Source: Glaciecola sp. 33A (GTDB taxonomy: Bacteria > Pseudomonadota > Gammaproteobacteria > Enterobacterales > Alteromonadaceae). Taken from it: a DNA stretch of 64,000 nucleotides. The translations under genes and the position numbers were made by a program. The notes under the pieces were generated by a model that worked only from the letters and a program-made list of their open reading frames with translations, was not told the DNA's origin and ran no database searches. This document shows positions 45,372 through 54,089 of this stretch, in pieces. The stretch covers positions 1 through 64,000 of the forward strand of contig NZ_PJAR01000024.1 in NCBI RefSeq assembly GCF_002836745.1. Direction: 5' to 3'. The first letter of the stretch is position 1. Each line of letters starts with the position of its first letter.

Positions 45372-45587
45372 CTAATACGGTGTTGGGTTGGGTTGGATGA
45401 TACCTGTTGCTACCGCAATGAGGATAAGTCCAACAATGAGTGCGGATGCAAGTACACGTCTACCAATGTATTTACTCATGTTTTGGTTTTGATCGTTTTT
45501 CAGCATGCTCATCATTGCTTGAAAGAGACTAAACACCATGAAAATGAGTAGTCCGCCAATTGTCAATTTTACATATAACATTTGCAC
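45372..45587 (-). CDS. DUF2909 twin-membrane-helix protein
   Basis: 71 residues with two hydrophobic helices (about 5-26 and 45-65) separated by a short basic loop with SKYIGRRVLASAL. This is the pattern of DUF2909 small membrane proteins, which recur inside cytochrome c oxidase clusters between coxC and SURF1. It is convergent with coxC. The role is unknown but probably oxidase assembly. Confidence 0.8.
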   Translation of the reverse strand: MQMLYVKLTIGGLLIFMVFSLFQAMMSMLKNDQNQNMSKYIGRRVLASALIVGLILIAVATGIIQPNPTPY

Positions 45588-45653
45588 TCTCCCTAAATAT
45601 TAGTTCACTCTGTTAAAGAGTTCCAAAGGACGTTGAAAGGTCATTATAAGAAT

Positions 45654-46436
45654 ATGTGGATTCGAAAACTTCCTATACTACCTACCATAATCACTTTATT
45701 GTGTGTTGTCATTATGTTTGCTCTGGGTATTTGGCAGTTAGAACGAAAAGCCGAGAAAGATGTCCGCTTAGCGCAAATTAATGAGCGCAAATCGAATAGG
45801 CCTTACAAGCTCTCCGAATTATTACTTCAACAGACTATCAGTGATAAAGATGCTGATATTCAAGACTTCCCCGTGAGCTTTAGTGGAACCGCGCAAATGG
45901 ATAGTTTGTTTTTTATTGATAATAAAATAGTCTCAGGTATGACCGGCTATCAGCTAGTGGTGCCAGTAATGACGATTGCAGGTGATATCGTTCTGACCAA
46001 TTTTGGTTGGCTTCGGGGTAACGCCATACGGGGTCAATTACCGTCCTTAACTTCACCGGTTACGGCTTTATTTAGCAATCAGTCACAACAGTTTACTGGG
46101 GTCGTGAGTTATCCATCAATCAATACCATGGTATCGGAAACTAATATTGCCTTTGGAAAGTTTCCCGCATTACTGCAACAGATAGACGTAACGCAAATCA
46201 AACAGCATTTAAGTGCTACAGGGATTTTGACATCAGGAAAACTCTTTCCCTTCGTTGTTAATTTATCGCCGCAGCCTAATTCGGAATTTGTGCGCAATTG
46301 GCAACCCGTTGTGATGAGCCCCGACAAACACTTAGGGTATGCTGTCCAATGGTTTGGCTTAGGCATTGCGGCACTGACAATTTATCTTCTTAGCCTGATG
46401 AAGCTATTTAACACTAAAAATAATAAAGAGAATTAA
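45654..46436 (+). CDS. SURF1 family oxidase assembly protein
   Basis: About 260 residues from the ATG at 45654, giving MWIRKLPILPTIITLL; a TTG at 45633 would extend it by seven residues. Two membrane helices flank a periplasmic domain (ALGIWQLERKAEK at the first helix; a second helix near YAVQWFGLGIAALTIYLL). LTNFGWLRGN and the final VQWFGL are SURF1 signatures. SURF1 aids heme a insertion into subunit I. It ends one base before the next gene. Confidence 0.9.
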   Translation: MWIRKLPILPTIITLLCVVIMFALGIWQLERKAEKDVRLAQINERKSNRPYKLSELLLQQTISDKDADIQDFPVSFSGTAQMDSLFFIDNKIVSGMTGYQLVVPVMTIAGDIVLTNFGWLRGNAIRGQLPSLTSPVTALFSNQSQQFTGVVSYPSINTMVSETNIAFGKFPALLQQIDVTQIKQHLSATGILTSGKLFPFVVNLSPQPNSEFVRNWQPVVMSPDKHLGYAVQWFGLGIAALTIYLLSLMKLFNTKNNKEN

Positions 46437-46437
46437 C

Positions 46438-47001
46438 ATGCAACAAAAATCAAAAAAACTCACTGCGTTAGCGCTCATCCTTGTTTTTATCCTACCCGTC
46501 ATACTGGCTAAATTGGCATTGAATAACGGGTGGTTCAACGAAGGCGCTACCAACAAAGGGCAATTATTAAACCCCATTATTGAAGCTGGCGACTTGTTTA
46601 TCATTACAGGCGAAGAGCCGCATTGGCGCTTAGCTTATATCGTTCCTGATTTGTGCGACGCGGCATGCGAGAACGCTATATTTAGTATCAGTCAAGTTCG
46701 CACTGCCGTGGGTCGTGCAATGGACCGAGTAGATGCTGTGTTTATTGTGACAGACAGCAGCGACCCCAAGGCGGTTGCAAATCTAGAAGTAAATGATTTT
46801 GGTAAGTTGTTAAAAGCGGACATAAATAATGTTAATAATTTGTTTCAACAAACCGGGAATAATGGTATTTTCTTAGTAGACACTTTAGGTAACGTTGTAC
46901 TTAAATTTAATACTACGCTCGAACGTGAACAAGCAATTATGGATAGTCGGGACATTTTAGCGGATCTGCGCAAGTTATTAAAATTGTCTCGAATCGGTTA
47001 G
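46438..47001 (+). CDS. Sco/thioredoxin-like protein of the oxidase cluster
   Basis: 187 residues with one N-terminal membrane helix (LTALALILVFILPVILAKLAL). The remainder has a thioredoxin-like layout with CDAAC, a Cys-x3-Cys as in Sco copper chaperones, in VPDLCDAACENAIF, and GIFLVDTLGNVVLKF further on. I see no clear equivalent of the Sco histidine. It lies between SURF1 and ctaA, so a role in oxidase maturation is likely (inference). Most annotations would call it hypothetical. Confidence 0.75.
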   Translation: MQQKSKKLTALALILVFILPVILAKLALNNGWFNEGATNKGQLLNPIIEAGDLFIITGEEPHWRLAYIVPDLCDAACENAIFSISQVRTAVGRAMDRVDAVFIVTDSSDPKAVANLEVNDFGKLLKADINNVNNLFQQTGNNGIFLVDTLGNVVLKFNTTLEREQAIMDSRDILADLRKLLKLSRIG

Positions 47002-47018
47002 AACAGGATAAAAGAATA

Positions 47019-48002
47019 ATGAAGAAACTGGTGCTCGCTAGTACTTTTTTAGCACTATTAGTCATTGTCCTTGGTGCCTATACGCGCTTAACGGATGCGG
47101 GGTTGGGTTGTCCAGATTGGCCTGGTTGCTATGGGACTTTGCTGGTTCCTCAGTCTGCAGAATTGGTAGAGAGTGCAAATCAAGCGTTTCCTGAACGACC
47201 ATTGAAAGCTGAAAAAGCATGGAACGAAATGATCCATCGCTATTTCGCTGCTGGTTTAGGCTTTTTCATCGTCGTTCTATTTTTTACATCAGTAGTCAAA
47301 AAGATGCGTGGTTCACGTGGTCCTGTGAAACTTCCTTTGCTGATATTCGTTTTGGTGTGTTTCCAAGGCGCTTTGGGTATGTGGACAGTGACCCTTAATT
47401 TATTACCTGTGGTTGTGATGGGACATTTACTCGGTGGATTTGCCGTACTGTCTTGTTTGTTTTTACTCTACCTAAGATTAACGTCCTATCGAATTCCTGG
47501 TGGTGACGCGCAAATTAGACCTTATGCGAAGTTTGGTGCATTGGGTATCGCAATAGTCGTCTGGCAAATTGCGCTGGGCGGCTGGACTAGTGCAAACTAT
47601 GCTTCGCTTGCTTGCACTGAATTACCTATTTGCGAAGGTGATTGGTTTGGAAGTTTAGATATCGCTGGCGCATTCAGCGTGCCGGTTGCTGAAAATTACG
47701 AATTTGGAGTGCATGACTATCAAGAGCGCGTAACCATGCATGTTATGCATCGAATTGGCGCAATTATTACCTTTATTTACTTATGTTGGTTAGCTATTAC
47801 TCTGTACACACGTTCTTCTTCAGGTTTAGTTAAACGACTAGCAACAATGATGACTTTGGTATTAGGTGCCCAAGTATTGTTGGGCGTAAGCAATGTTGTT
47901 TATAGCCTGCCATTAACCGTTGCTGTTTTGCACAATGCGGTTGCCGCTTGTTTATTACTCGTCATGGTCCTCCTAACCTACACAATGTATCGGAAGTACT
48001 AA
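47019..48002 (+). CDS. ctaA: Heme A synthase (COX15/CtaA)
   Basis: 327 residues with eight hydrophobic segments. It oxidises the heme O methyl group to the formyl of heme A. Conserved features: YTRLTDAGLGCPDWPGCYG, EMIHRYFAAGLGF (heme-ligand His), GHLLGGF and MHVMHRIGA, and AVLHNAVAACLL. It follows the Sco-like gene by 17 bases and precedes cyoE, the enzyme that makes its substrate. Confidence 0.95.
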   Translation: MKKLVLASTFLALLVIVLGAYTRLTDAGLGCPDWPGCYGTLLVPQSAELVESANQAFPERPLKAEKAWNEMIHRYFAAGLGFFIVVLFFTSVVKKMRGSRGPVKLPLLIFVLVCFQGALGMWTVTLNLLPVVVMGHLLGGFAVLSCLFLLYLRLTSYRIPGGDAQIRPYAKFGALGIAIVVWQIALGGWTSANYASLACTELPICEGDWFGSLDIAGAFSVPVAENYEFGVHDYQERVTMHVMHRIGAIITFIYLCWLAITLYTRSSSGLVKRLATMMTLVLGAQVLLGVSNVVYSLPLTVAVLHNAVAACLLLVMVLLTYTMYRKY

Positions 48003-48044
48003 CATGACTGAGTTTACTGTATTCAATTTTCTAAGGAGAAGTGC

Positions 48045-48947
48045 ATGAGCCAACAAGCTATTGCTTCCAAATCCATTCACCGTCAAGCCAAATGGCGTGA
48101 CTATTATGAAATGACCAAGCCTCGTGTGGTGATGTTATTGTTACTCACGGCGCTGGTGGGTATGTGCCTCGCTACAGAAACATGGATTGATCCGCAAATA
48201 TTGGTCTTTGGTATGTTGGGTATTGGTTTATTGTCATCTTCAGCTGCCGTGATTAACCATGTTGTTGATCACAACATAGACAGTTTAATGGCTCGAACCT
48301 TTAATCGCCCGGTTGCAACCGGTAGAATTTCACCAAAACAAGCGATTATTTTTGCTTTTGTTATTGGTGCGATTGGTTTTATGTCGTTGGCACTTTTTGT
48401 CAATATGATAACCGCATGGTTAACATTAGCCAGCCTTGTTGGTTACGCCTTTATTTATACGTCGTACCTTAAACGCGCAACACCGCAAAACATTGTGATT
48501 GGTGGTTTAGCCGGTGCAGCGCCGCCGCTATTAGGGTGGACCGCAGTAACCGGCGATATTCATGCCTACGCGCTTCTGTTAGTCCTAATTGTATTTACCT
48601 GGACACCTCCGCATTTTTGGGCTTTAGCTATCCACCGTGAAAAAGATTATGCCAAAGCTAAAATCCCAATGTTACCTGTAACGCACGGTATTGATTTCAC
48701 TAAAACCTGCGTTTTGTTATATACGGTTCTATTGTGCTTGGTATGTGTATTACCTTATTTGGTTGATATGAGTGGCTTAATTTACCTCATAGGTTCTACT
48801 ATTTTGAATGCTGGTTTTATGTATTACGCTATAAAGCTAAAATATAATCCAACGGCAACAACAGCGATGGATACGTTTAAATACTCAATTTACCATCTTA
48901 TGATTTTATTCGTGGTGTTGCTGGCTGATCACTACATTCCTTTGTAA
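48045..48947 (+). CDS. cyoE: Heme O synthase (protoheme IX farnesyltransferase)
   Basis: 300 residues with nine hydrophobic segments. It adds a farnesyl group to heme B. The aspartate-rich prenyl-binding motif is [19 protein letters not shown], and [19 protein letters not shown] follows. [16 protein letters not shown] is the family N-terminus. AAGGAGA lies just before the ATG. It acts directly before CtaA in heme A synthesis. Confidence 0.96.
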   Translation: MSQQAIASKSIHRQAKWRDYYEMTKPRVVMLLLLTALVGMCLATETWIDPQILVFGMLGIGLLSSSAAVINHVVDHNIDSLMARTFNRPVATGRISPKQAIIFAFVIGAIGFMSLALFVNMITAWLTLASLVGYAFIYTSYLKRATPQNIVIGGLAGAAPPLLGWTAVTGDIHAYALLLVLIVFTWTPPHFWALAIHREKDYAKAKIPMLPVTHGIDFTKTCVLLYTVLLCLVCVLPYLVDMSGLIYLIGSTILNAGFMYYAIKLKYNPTATTAMDTFKYSIYHLMILFVVLLADHYIPL

Positions 48948-49015
48948 ACTTTTCTGCTAATATAAGGTCTATGTACGTAGGCCTTTGTGTATTCCTTGAG
49001 TGAGAAGTTGTCGAT

Positions 49016-49675
49016 ATGAATCAAAATAAGTGGATAGGTGTTGTTGCTGTAGTTACTTTAATTCTGGGTACTTATCTAGCCATCACTATTGCGCCGCCCG
49101 ACAGTATGAAAAAACCACTCAGCGAACAGACTAAACACATGAGTTGGTATCCTCAAGCTCGTGCCCTACACGATTTTACCCTTACAAATCATCATAATGA
49201 AACAATGACTAATGCTGACCTTAATGGGAAGTGGACACTGGCATTTGTTGGCTATACATTCTGTCCCGATATCTGCCCTGTAACACTCGCCGAAATAAAT
49301 AAAGTCTATCCTGAATTAGCACTACAGGCTTCATCCACACCGCTGCAAATTTGGTTTTTGTCTGTTGATCCAAAGAGAGACACTACCGAGCGCCTAAACG
49401 AGTACATTAATTACTTCAACCAAGATTTTGTTGCTAGTACCGGGCCGCATGATCAGTTATTCCCGCTCGTTCGCAGTATGGGCATGATGTACGCCATGAG
49501 TGATGATATGAGCAATCCGAATTATCTAGTTGACCATAGCGCTTCCATTGTTGTGATCAACCCTGAGGGAAATGTTGTTGGCCGATTTAAGCCAAAGCAG
49601 GAACTTGGTCAACTCTCAATCAGCGATATGGAAGAGTTAAAGGATGATGTTCCCATCCTGCTTAAACAGGGTTAA
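49016..49675 (+). CDS. SCO1/SenC family copper chaperone
   Basis: 219 residues with an N-terminal membrane anchor (about 8-26) and a periplasmic thioredoxin fold. GYTFCPDICPVTLAEI carries the Cys-x3-Cys copper motif, and VDHSASIVVINPEGNVV supplies the third ligand His. It delivers copper to CuA of subunit II. It is the last gene of the oxidase cluster. Confidence 0.95.
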   Translation: MNQNKWIGVVAVVTLILGTYLAITIAPPDSMKKPLSEQTKHMSWYPQARALHDFTLTNHHNETMTNADLNGKWTLAFVGYTFCPDICPVTLAEINKVYPELALQASSTPLQIWFLSVDPKRDTTERLNEYINYFNQDFVASTGPHDQLFPLVRSMGMMYAMSDDMSNPNYLVDHSASIVVINPEGNVVGRFKPKQELGQLSISDMEELKDDVPILLKQG

Positions 49676-49688
49676 AGCGGTTTTATAA

Positions 49689-50285
49689 TTGAATATCCAG
49701 CGCGGTGATGTGGCGCAATCCGATGTTATAGCCGAGCTAATATTTGCCTCTGAACCTAGATTACTTAGCTTTTTATTCGGTGGTGAAATTCAATGCAAAG
49801 CCTATTTGCAACAGGCATGCAATCAAGCCCATGGACAGTTTAGTGCGAACTATCATTGGGTTGCGTGTGCAAAGAATAAGTCAATAAAAGGAATATGCGC
49901 TGCGTGGTTTTGCGTAATGCCAACTGCATTTCAGCAAGGAACAATTTCGTCTTTAAGAGGCTTGTTAACACCACAACAAATTATTCACCTTGTTGCCTAC
50001 AAAGAATCACTTGATCTATGCTTTGCTCCGCCTGCACCTCATCAAATTTGTATTGGCCATGTGTCGATTGAGCCAAGTAGCCAGCGTAAAGGTATTGCTA
50101 CAGCCTTTATTGCTCAGGTACTACATGATGCCAAAGAAAACACCAAGCGTGAACTTATTCTTGATGTTGATACAGCAAATACGGGTGCCTTTGAATGTTA
50201 TTTGAAAGCGGGTTTTGTTGAAACTAAACGAAATAGATTCGAAGCAACGCAGCAAACATTCTCTAGAATGCGGTTGCTTATTTAA
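49689..50285 (+). CDS. GNAT family N-acetyltransferase
   Basis: 198 residues. The acetyl-CoA binding motif A is in IGHVSIEPSSQRKGIATAFIAQVL, with the Gln/Arg-x-x-Gly-x-Ala pattern, followed by LDVDTANTGAFECYLKAGF (motif B). Substrate unknown. It starts 13 bases after the sco stop and may be co-transcribed. The initiation codon is TTG, so the start is less sure. Confidence 0.85.
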   Translation: MNIQRGDVAQSDVIAELIFASEPRLLSFLFGGEIQCKAYLQQACNQAHGQFSANYHWVACAKNKSIKGICAAWFCVMPTAFQQGTISSLRGLLTPQQIIHLVAYKESLDLCFAPPAPHQICIGHVSIEPSSQRKGIATAFIAQVLHDAKENTKRELILDVDTANTGAFECYLKAGFVETKRNRFEATQQTFSRMRLLI

Positions 50286-50861
50286 GCCATGCATACAGCC
50301 TGCGCATAGTTAATACATAGGCGCTACGCCTTACTCAAAGCAGTCTAACACCAAATGGCCAATCACCTTTTAAAGAGCTTGCCGCCGCGATTATGCGCGA
50401 GCAATAGGTGTATTTTTGGTACTGCCTCATGCAAGGAATTCAACGCAGTCGAATAACTAAGAAATTAGCGTTGATAAACTCGTTGCGGATTTCAACGGTC
50501 ATATCGTTAACCCGCTTTTGTGGTCTATTTTGTTGATTCATTGAGCATATTTTTAAACTTAGTCTAAACTTATTATTAAGAGCATTAATTTTTATTCATA
50601 CATATTCTTAGCACTTTTATTAGGAGTAACGTGATCAGAAAGGACACGATTAGACACAACGATTAGACACGACGGTACTACACAAGACGCCATTAGACAC
50701 GACGCTAGTACATACAGCGCCATCACACACAACGCTATTATAAAGAACGCTATTATAAAGAACGCTATTATAAACTTAAGAAACGATAAGCTGATAATAA
50801 GAACAACTCCCTAAAGGGATATAAGGAAATCTTCGTTTAAAATACCTATTGGAGGCTGGCA
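50286..50861. other. Leader region upstream of yeaG with tandem repeats
   Basis: About 576 bases without a gene. It includes degenerate GATTAGACAC repeats (about 50648-50702), a perfect 15-bp triplet repeat (50731-50775), and GGAGG nine bases before the yeaG ATG. Confidence 0.5.
50643..50775 (+). repeat. Degenerate 13- to 15-bp tandem repeat upstream of yeaG
   Basis: ACGATTAGACAC-type units give way to three copies of AACGCTATTATAAAG (50731-50745, 50746-50760, 50761-50775; the third differs at one base). No open frame crosses them. Confidence 0.85.
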
Positions 50862-52784
50862 ATGAGCATTTTCGAGCAATACCAACAACGATATGAAAGC
50901 CATCAGCAAGAAGAATATTCGCTGTCTGATTATTTAAAATTATGTAAATCTAATCCTGAAGTTTATGCCAATGCCGCTGAGCGAATGTTAATGGCAATAG
51001 GCGATCCCGAGCTCATTGATACCGCTAAAGATCCTTTGTTAAGTCGTATATTTTTTAATAAAATCATGCATCAGTATCCCGCTTTTAAGGGATTCCATGG
51101 TATGGAAGACTCAATTCAGCAAATTGTTGCCTATTTTAAGCACGCTGCACAGGGCCTAGAAGAAACCAAGCAAATATTATATTTATTGGGTCCTGTGGGC
51201 GGAGGTAAGTCCTCTATTGCGGAAAAATTAAAATCGTTGATGGAAATACAATCCATTTATGCCATAAAAGACTCACCCGTATTTGAAAGCCCACTCGGAC
51301 TTTTTAACCCTGAGGAGGACGGTAAAATACTCAATGAAGAATATGGTATTCCGCTACGTTGTCTAAATAACATTATGTCACCGTGGGCCGTAAAACGCTT
51401 GAATGATTATGCAGGGGATATCTCAAAGTTTAGAGTTGTTAAATTAAGACCGTCAATTTTAAATAGAATAGCCATTGCAAAAACCGAACCTGGAGATGAA
51501 AACAATCAAGACATATCTGCCCTAGTCGGTAAGGTTGATATTCGAAAATTAGAAGAATTTGCACAAAGCGATCCTGATGCCTATAGCTACGATGGCTCAT
51601 TGTGTCGTTCTAATCAGGGAATGATGGAATTTGTTGAGATGTTTAAAGCCCCTATTAAAGTCCTCCATCCATTATTAACAGCAACTCAGGAAGGCAATTA
51701 CAATGGCACTGAAGGCATGTCGGCATTACCTTTCCGTGGCATTGTGCTCGCTCATTCAAACGAGTCTGAGTGGACCAGCTTTAGAAACAATAAAAACAAT
51801 GAAGCTTTTCTGGATAGAGTTTATATTGTTAAAGTACCTTATTGTTTACGTGTTAAACAAGAAATTAATATTTATAAAAAGTTAATTAATAATTCTTCTT
51901 TATGTGACGCACCCTGCGCCCCAAACACATTGGAAATGTTGGCTCAGTTTTCAGTATTATCACGCTTGATTAAACCCGAAAATTCCAGTGTTTACTCTAA
52001 AATGAAGGTCTATGACGGTGAATCGCTTAAAGACACTGACCCAAAAGCTAAGTCCTATCAAGAATATAGGGACTATGCAGGTGTGGATGAGGGAATGGAT
52101 GGTCTATCAACACGCTTTGCATTCAAAATTTTATCACGTGTCTTTAATTACGATTCAACTGAGATTGCGGCAAATCCGGTACATCTGCTTTACATACTTG
52201 AAAAACAAATTGAACAGGAACAATTTCCTCAGGCTATTCACGAACAATATCTTGAAAACATTAAGGCATTTTTAGTACCCAACTATATAAACTTTATAGG
52301 CAAGGAGATCCAAACATCGTATTTAGAATCCTATTCAGAGTATGGTCAGAACATATTTGATCGTTATGTCATTTATGCTGATTTTTGGATCCAAGACCAG
52401 GAATATCGAGATCCAGAGACGGGTGAAAATTTTGATCGACAACTACTCAATGACGAACTAGAAAAGATAGAAAAACCAGCCGGAATATCAAATCCTAAAG
52501 ACTTTAGAAATGAAGTTGTTAACTTTGTTTTAAGAGCGCGTGCTAGCAATGATGGCATTAATCCAAAATGGAACAGTTACGAAAAATTACGCACCGTGAT
52601 TGAAAAGAAAATGTTTTCAAATACCGAGGATTTGCTTCCAGTGATTTCTTTTAATGCCAAGTCCTCAGCGGATGATAGCCAGAAACATGAAGACTTTGTC
52701 AGTCGAATGGTATCTAAAGGCTATACAAAAAAACAAGTTCGTCTGCTTTGTGAATGGTATCTCAGGGTAAGAAAATCATCTTAA
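50862..52784 (+). CDS. yeaG: PrkA family serine protein kinase YeaG
   Basis: 640 residues. An N-terminal AAA+-like PrkA domain has Walker A GPVGGGKSS (110-118), and the C-terminal PrkA kinase domain contains VVNFVLRARASNDG. YeaG is a stress and stationary-phase kinase found with YeaH and SpoVR-type proteins. GGAGG upstream supports the ATG. It is followed by yeaH after 15 bases, forming an operon. Confidence 0.96.
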   Translation: MSIFEQYQQRYESHQQEEYSLSDYLKLCKSNPEVYANAAERMLMAIGDPELIDTAKDPLLSRIFFNKIMHQYPAFKGFHGMEDSIQQIVAYFKHAAQGLEETKQILYLLGPVGGGKSSIAEKLKSLMEIQSIYAIKDSPVFESPLGLFNPEEDGKILNEEYGIPLRCLNNIMSPWAVKRLNDYAGDISKFRVVKLRPSILNRIAIAKTEPGDENNQDISALVGKVDIRKLEEFAQSDPDAYSYDGSLCRSNQGMMEFVEMFKAPIKVLHPLLTATQEGNYNGTEGMSALPFRGIVLAHSNESEWTSFRNNKNNEAFLDRVYIVKVPYCLRVKQEINIYKKLINNSSLCDAPCAPNTLEMLAQFSVLSRLIKPENSSVYSKMKVYDGESLKDTDPKAKSYQEYRDYAGVDEGMDGLSTRFAFKILSRVFNYDSTEIAANPVHLLYILEKQIEQEQFPQAIHEQYLENIKAFLVPNYINFIGKEIQTSYLESYSEYGQNIFDRYVIYADFWIQDQEYRDPETGENFDRQLLNDELEKIEKPAGISNPKDFRNEVVNFVLRARASNDGINPKWNSYEKLRTVIEKKMFSNTEDLLPVISFNAKSSADDSQKHEDFVSRMVSKGYTKKQVRLLCEWYLRVRKSS

Positions 52785-52799
52785 TTCTGGAGGTGCTCT

Positions 52800-54089
52800 G
52801 TGCAGATAATAGACCGAAGGCTCAATCAAAAGAACAAAAGTACTGTTAACCGGCAGCGTTTTATTAGGCGTTATCGTTCGCAGATAAAAAAATCGATTGC
52901 TGATCAGATCATCAATCGCGGCATTACTGATGTTGATAAAAATGAAAGTATTTCTATCCCATCAAAGGATATAAGAGAACCTTCATTCCGTCATGGTCAA
53001 GGAGGCAAACGAAACCGAGTTTTCCCGGGTAATAAAGCGTTTTCGGTAGGGGACAAAATACCTCGTCCAAAGCAAGGAGAAGAGCAGGCGGGAAAACGCG
53101 CTAGTGATAGTGGTGAAGGCGATGATGAATTCATGTTTGAACTATCTGGTGATGAATATATGAATATATTGTTTGAAGATTTGGAGTTACCAAATCTGCA
53201 AAAAAATCAGCTTAAGAAACTGATTAATTATAAAAATATTCGATCCGGATTTAACACCGACGGTACACCTTCTAATATTGATATCGTGCGCTCTCTTAAA
53301 GGTTCTTTGGCAAGAAGAATAGCAATCAAAAGCCCCTTAAAAAAACAACTACAAAAACTAGAGCAAGCGTTGCAACAACTCCCCAGCGAAGAGCGGGTGC
53401 AGAGCAAACGACTAGATGACGAAATTAGCGTTCTGAAACGCAGAATTAAAAGGATACCGTATATCGATTCATTTGATCTACGTTATAAACATTTCACCAA
53501 ATTACCTCAACCAACGACCAACGCCGTTATGTTCTGTTTAATGGATGTGTCAGGTTCAATGGATCAGGAAACCAAGGAAATCGCTAAACGATTTTATATT
53601 TTATTATACATGTTCTTAAAGCGCTCTTATAAGGATGTTGACGTTGTCTACATTCGTCATCATACCCATGCTAAAGAGGTCGATGAACATGAGTTTTTCT
53701 ATTCTCAAGAAACTGGTGGAACTATCGTTTCCAGTGCGTTGATACTCATGGAGGAAATCTTAGCTGATCGCTATCATCCTGAAGATTGGAATGTTTATGC
53801 TGCGCAAGCGTCAGATGGTGACAATTGGGATACTGACTCACTTAAGTGTCGTAATTTAATGGGCACTTCAATTTTACCGCGTATACGATACTTTGCGTAT
53901 GTCGAAATAACTGAACGCGAACCACAAACACTTTGGTATGAGTATCAAAGTTTGCTTGAAAATTTTGATAATATTGCGATCAAAAAAATTACACAACAAA
54001 GTGATATCTACCCTATTTTTAGAGCGTTTTTTGAAAAACAAGGCATTAATTCTAAATTCAATAGTCGTCTTAAAAGTGGAGGTTTTTGA
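52800..54089 (+). CDS. yeaH: DUF444 protein YeaH (VWA-like)
   Basis: 429 residues from a GTG start 15 bases after yeaG, with GGAGGTG upstream. The N-terminus (RRLNQKNKSTVNRQRFIRRYR) and the VWA-like region with a MIDAS-type Asp249-x-Ser251-x-Ser253 in CLMDVSGSMD identify DUF444. QASDGDNW is a second metal-site segment. It works with YeaG; its biochemical role is not settled. It overlaps spoVR by four bases. Confidence 0.95.
   Translation: MQIIDRRLNQKNKSTVNRQRFIRRYRSQIKKSIADQIINRGITDVDKNESISIPSKDIREPSFRHGQGGKRNRVFPGNKAFSVGDKIPRPKQGEEQAGKRASDSGEGDDEFMFELSGDEYMNILFEDLELPNLQKNQLKKLINYKNIRSGFNTDGTPSNIDIVRSLKGSLARRIAIKSPLKKQLQKLEQALQQLPSEERVQSKRLDDEISVLKRRIKRIPYIDSFDLRYKHFTKLPQPTTNAVMFCLMDVSGSMDQETKEIAKRFYILLYMFLKRSYKDVDVVYIRHHTHAKEVDEHEFFYSQETGGTIVSSALILMEEILADRYHPEDWNVYAAQASDGDNWDTDSLKCRNLMGTSILPRIRYFAYVEITEREPQTLWYEYQSLLENFDNIAIKKITQQSDIYPIFRAFFEKQGINSKFNSRLKSGGF

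Noticed and set aside
50405-50440. Sigma-54-like GG...GC pair (TTGGTACTGCCTCATGCA) upstream of yeaG
   Set aside because: The GG and GC are separated by 11 rather than 10 bases and lie about 440 bases from the start codon.
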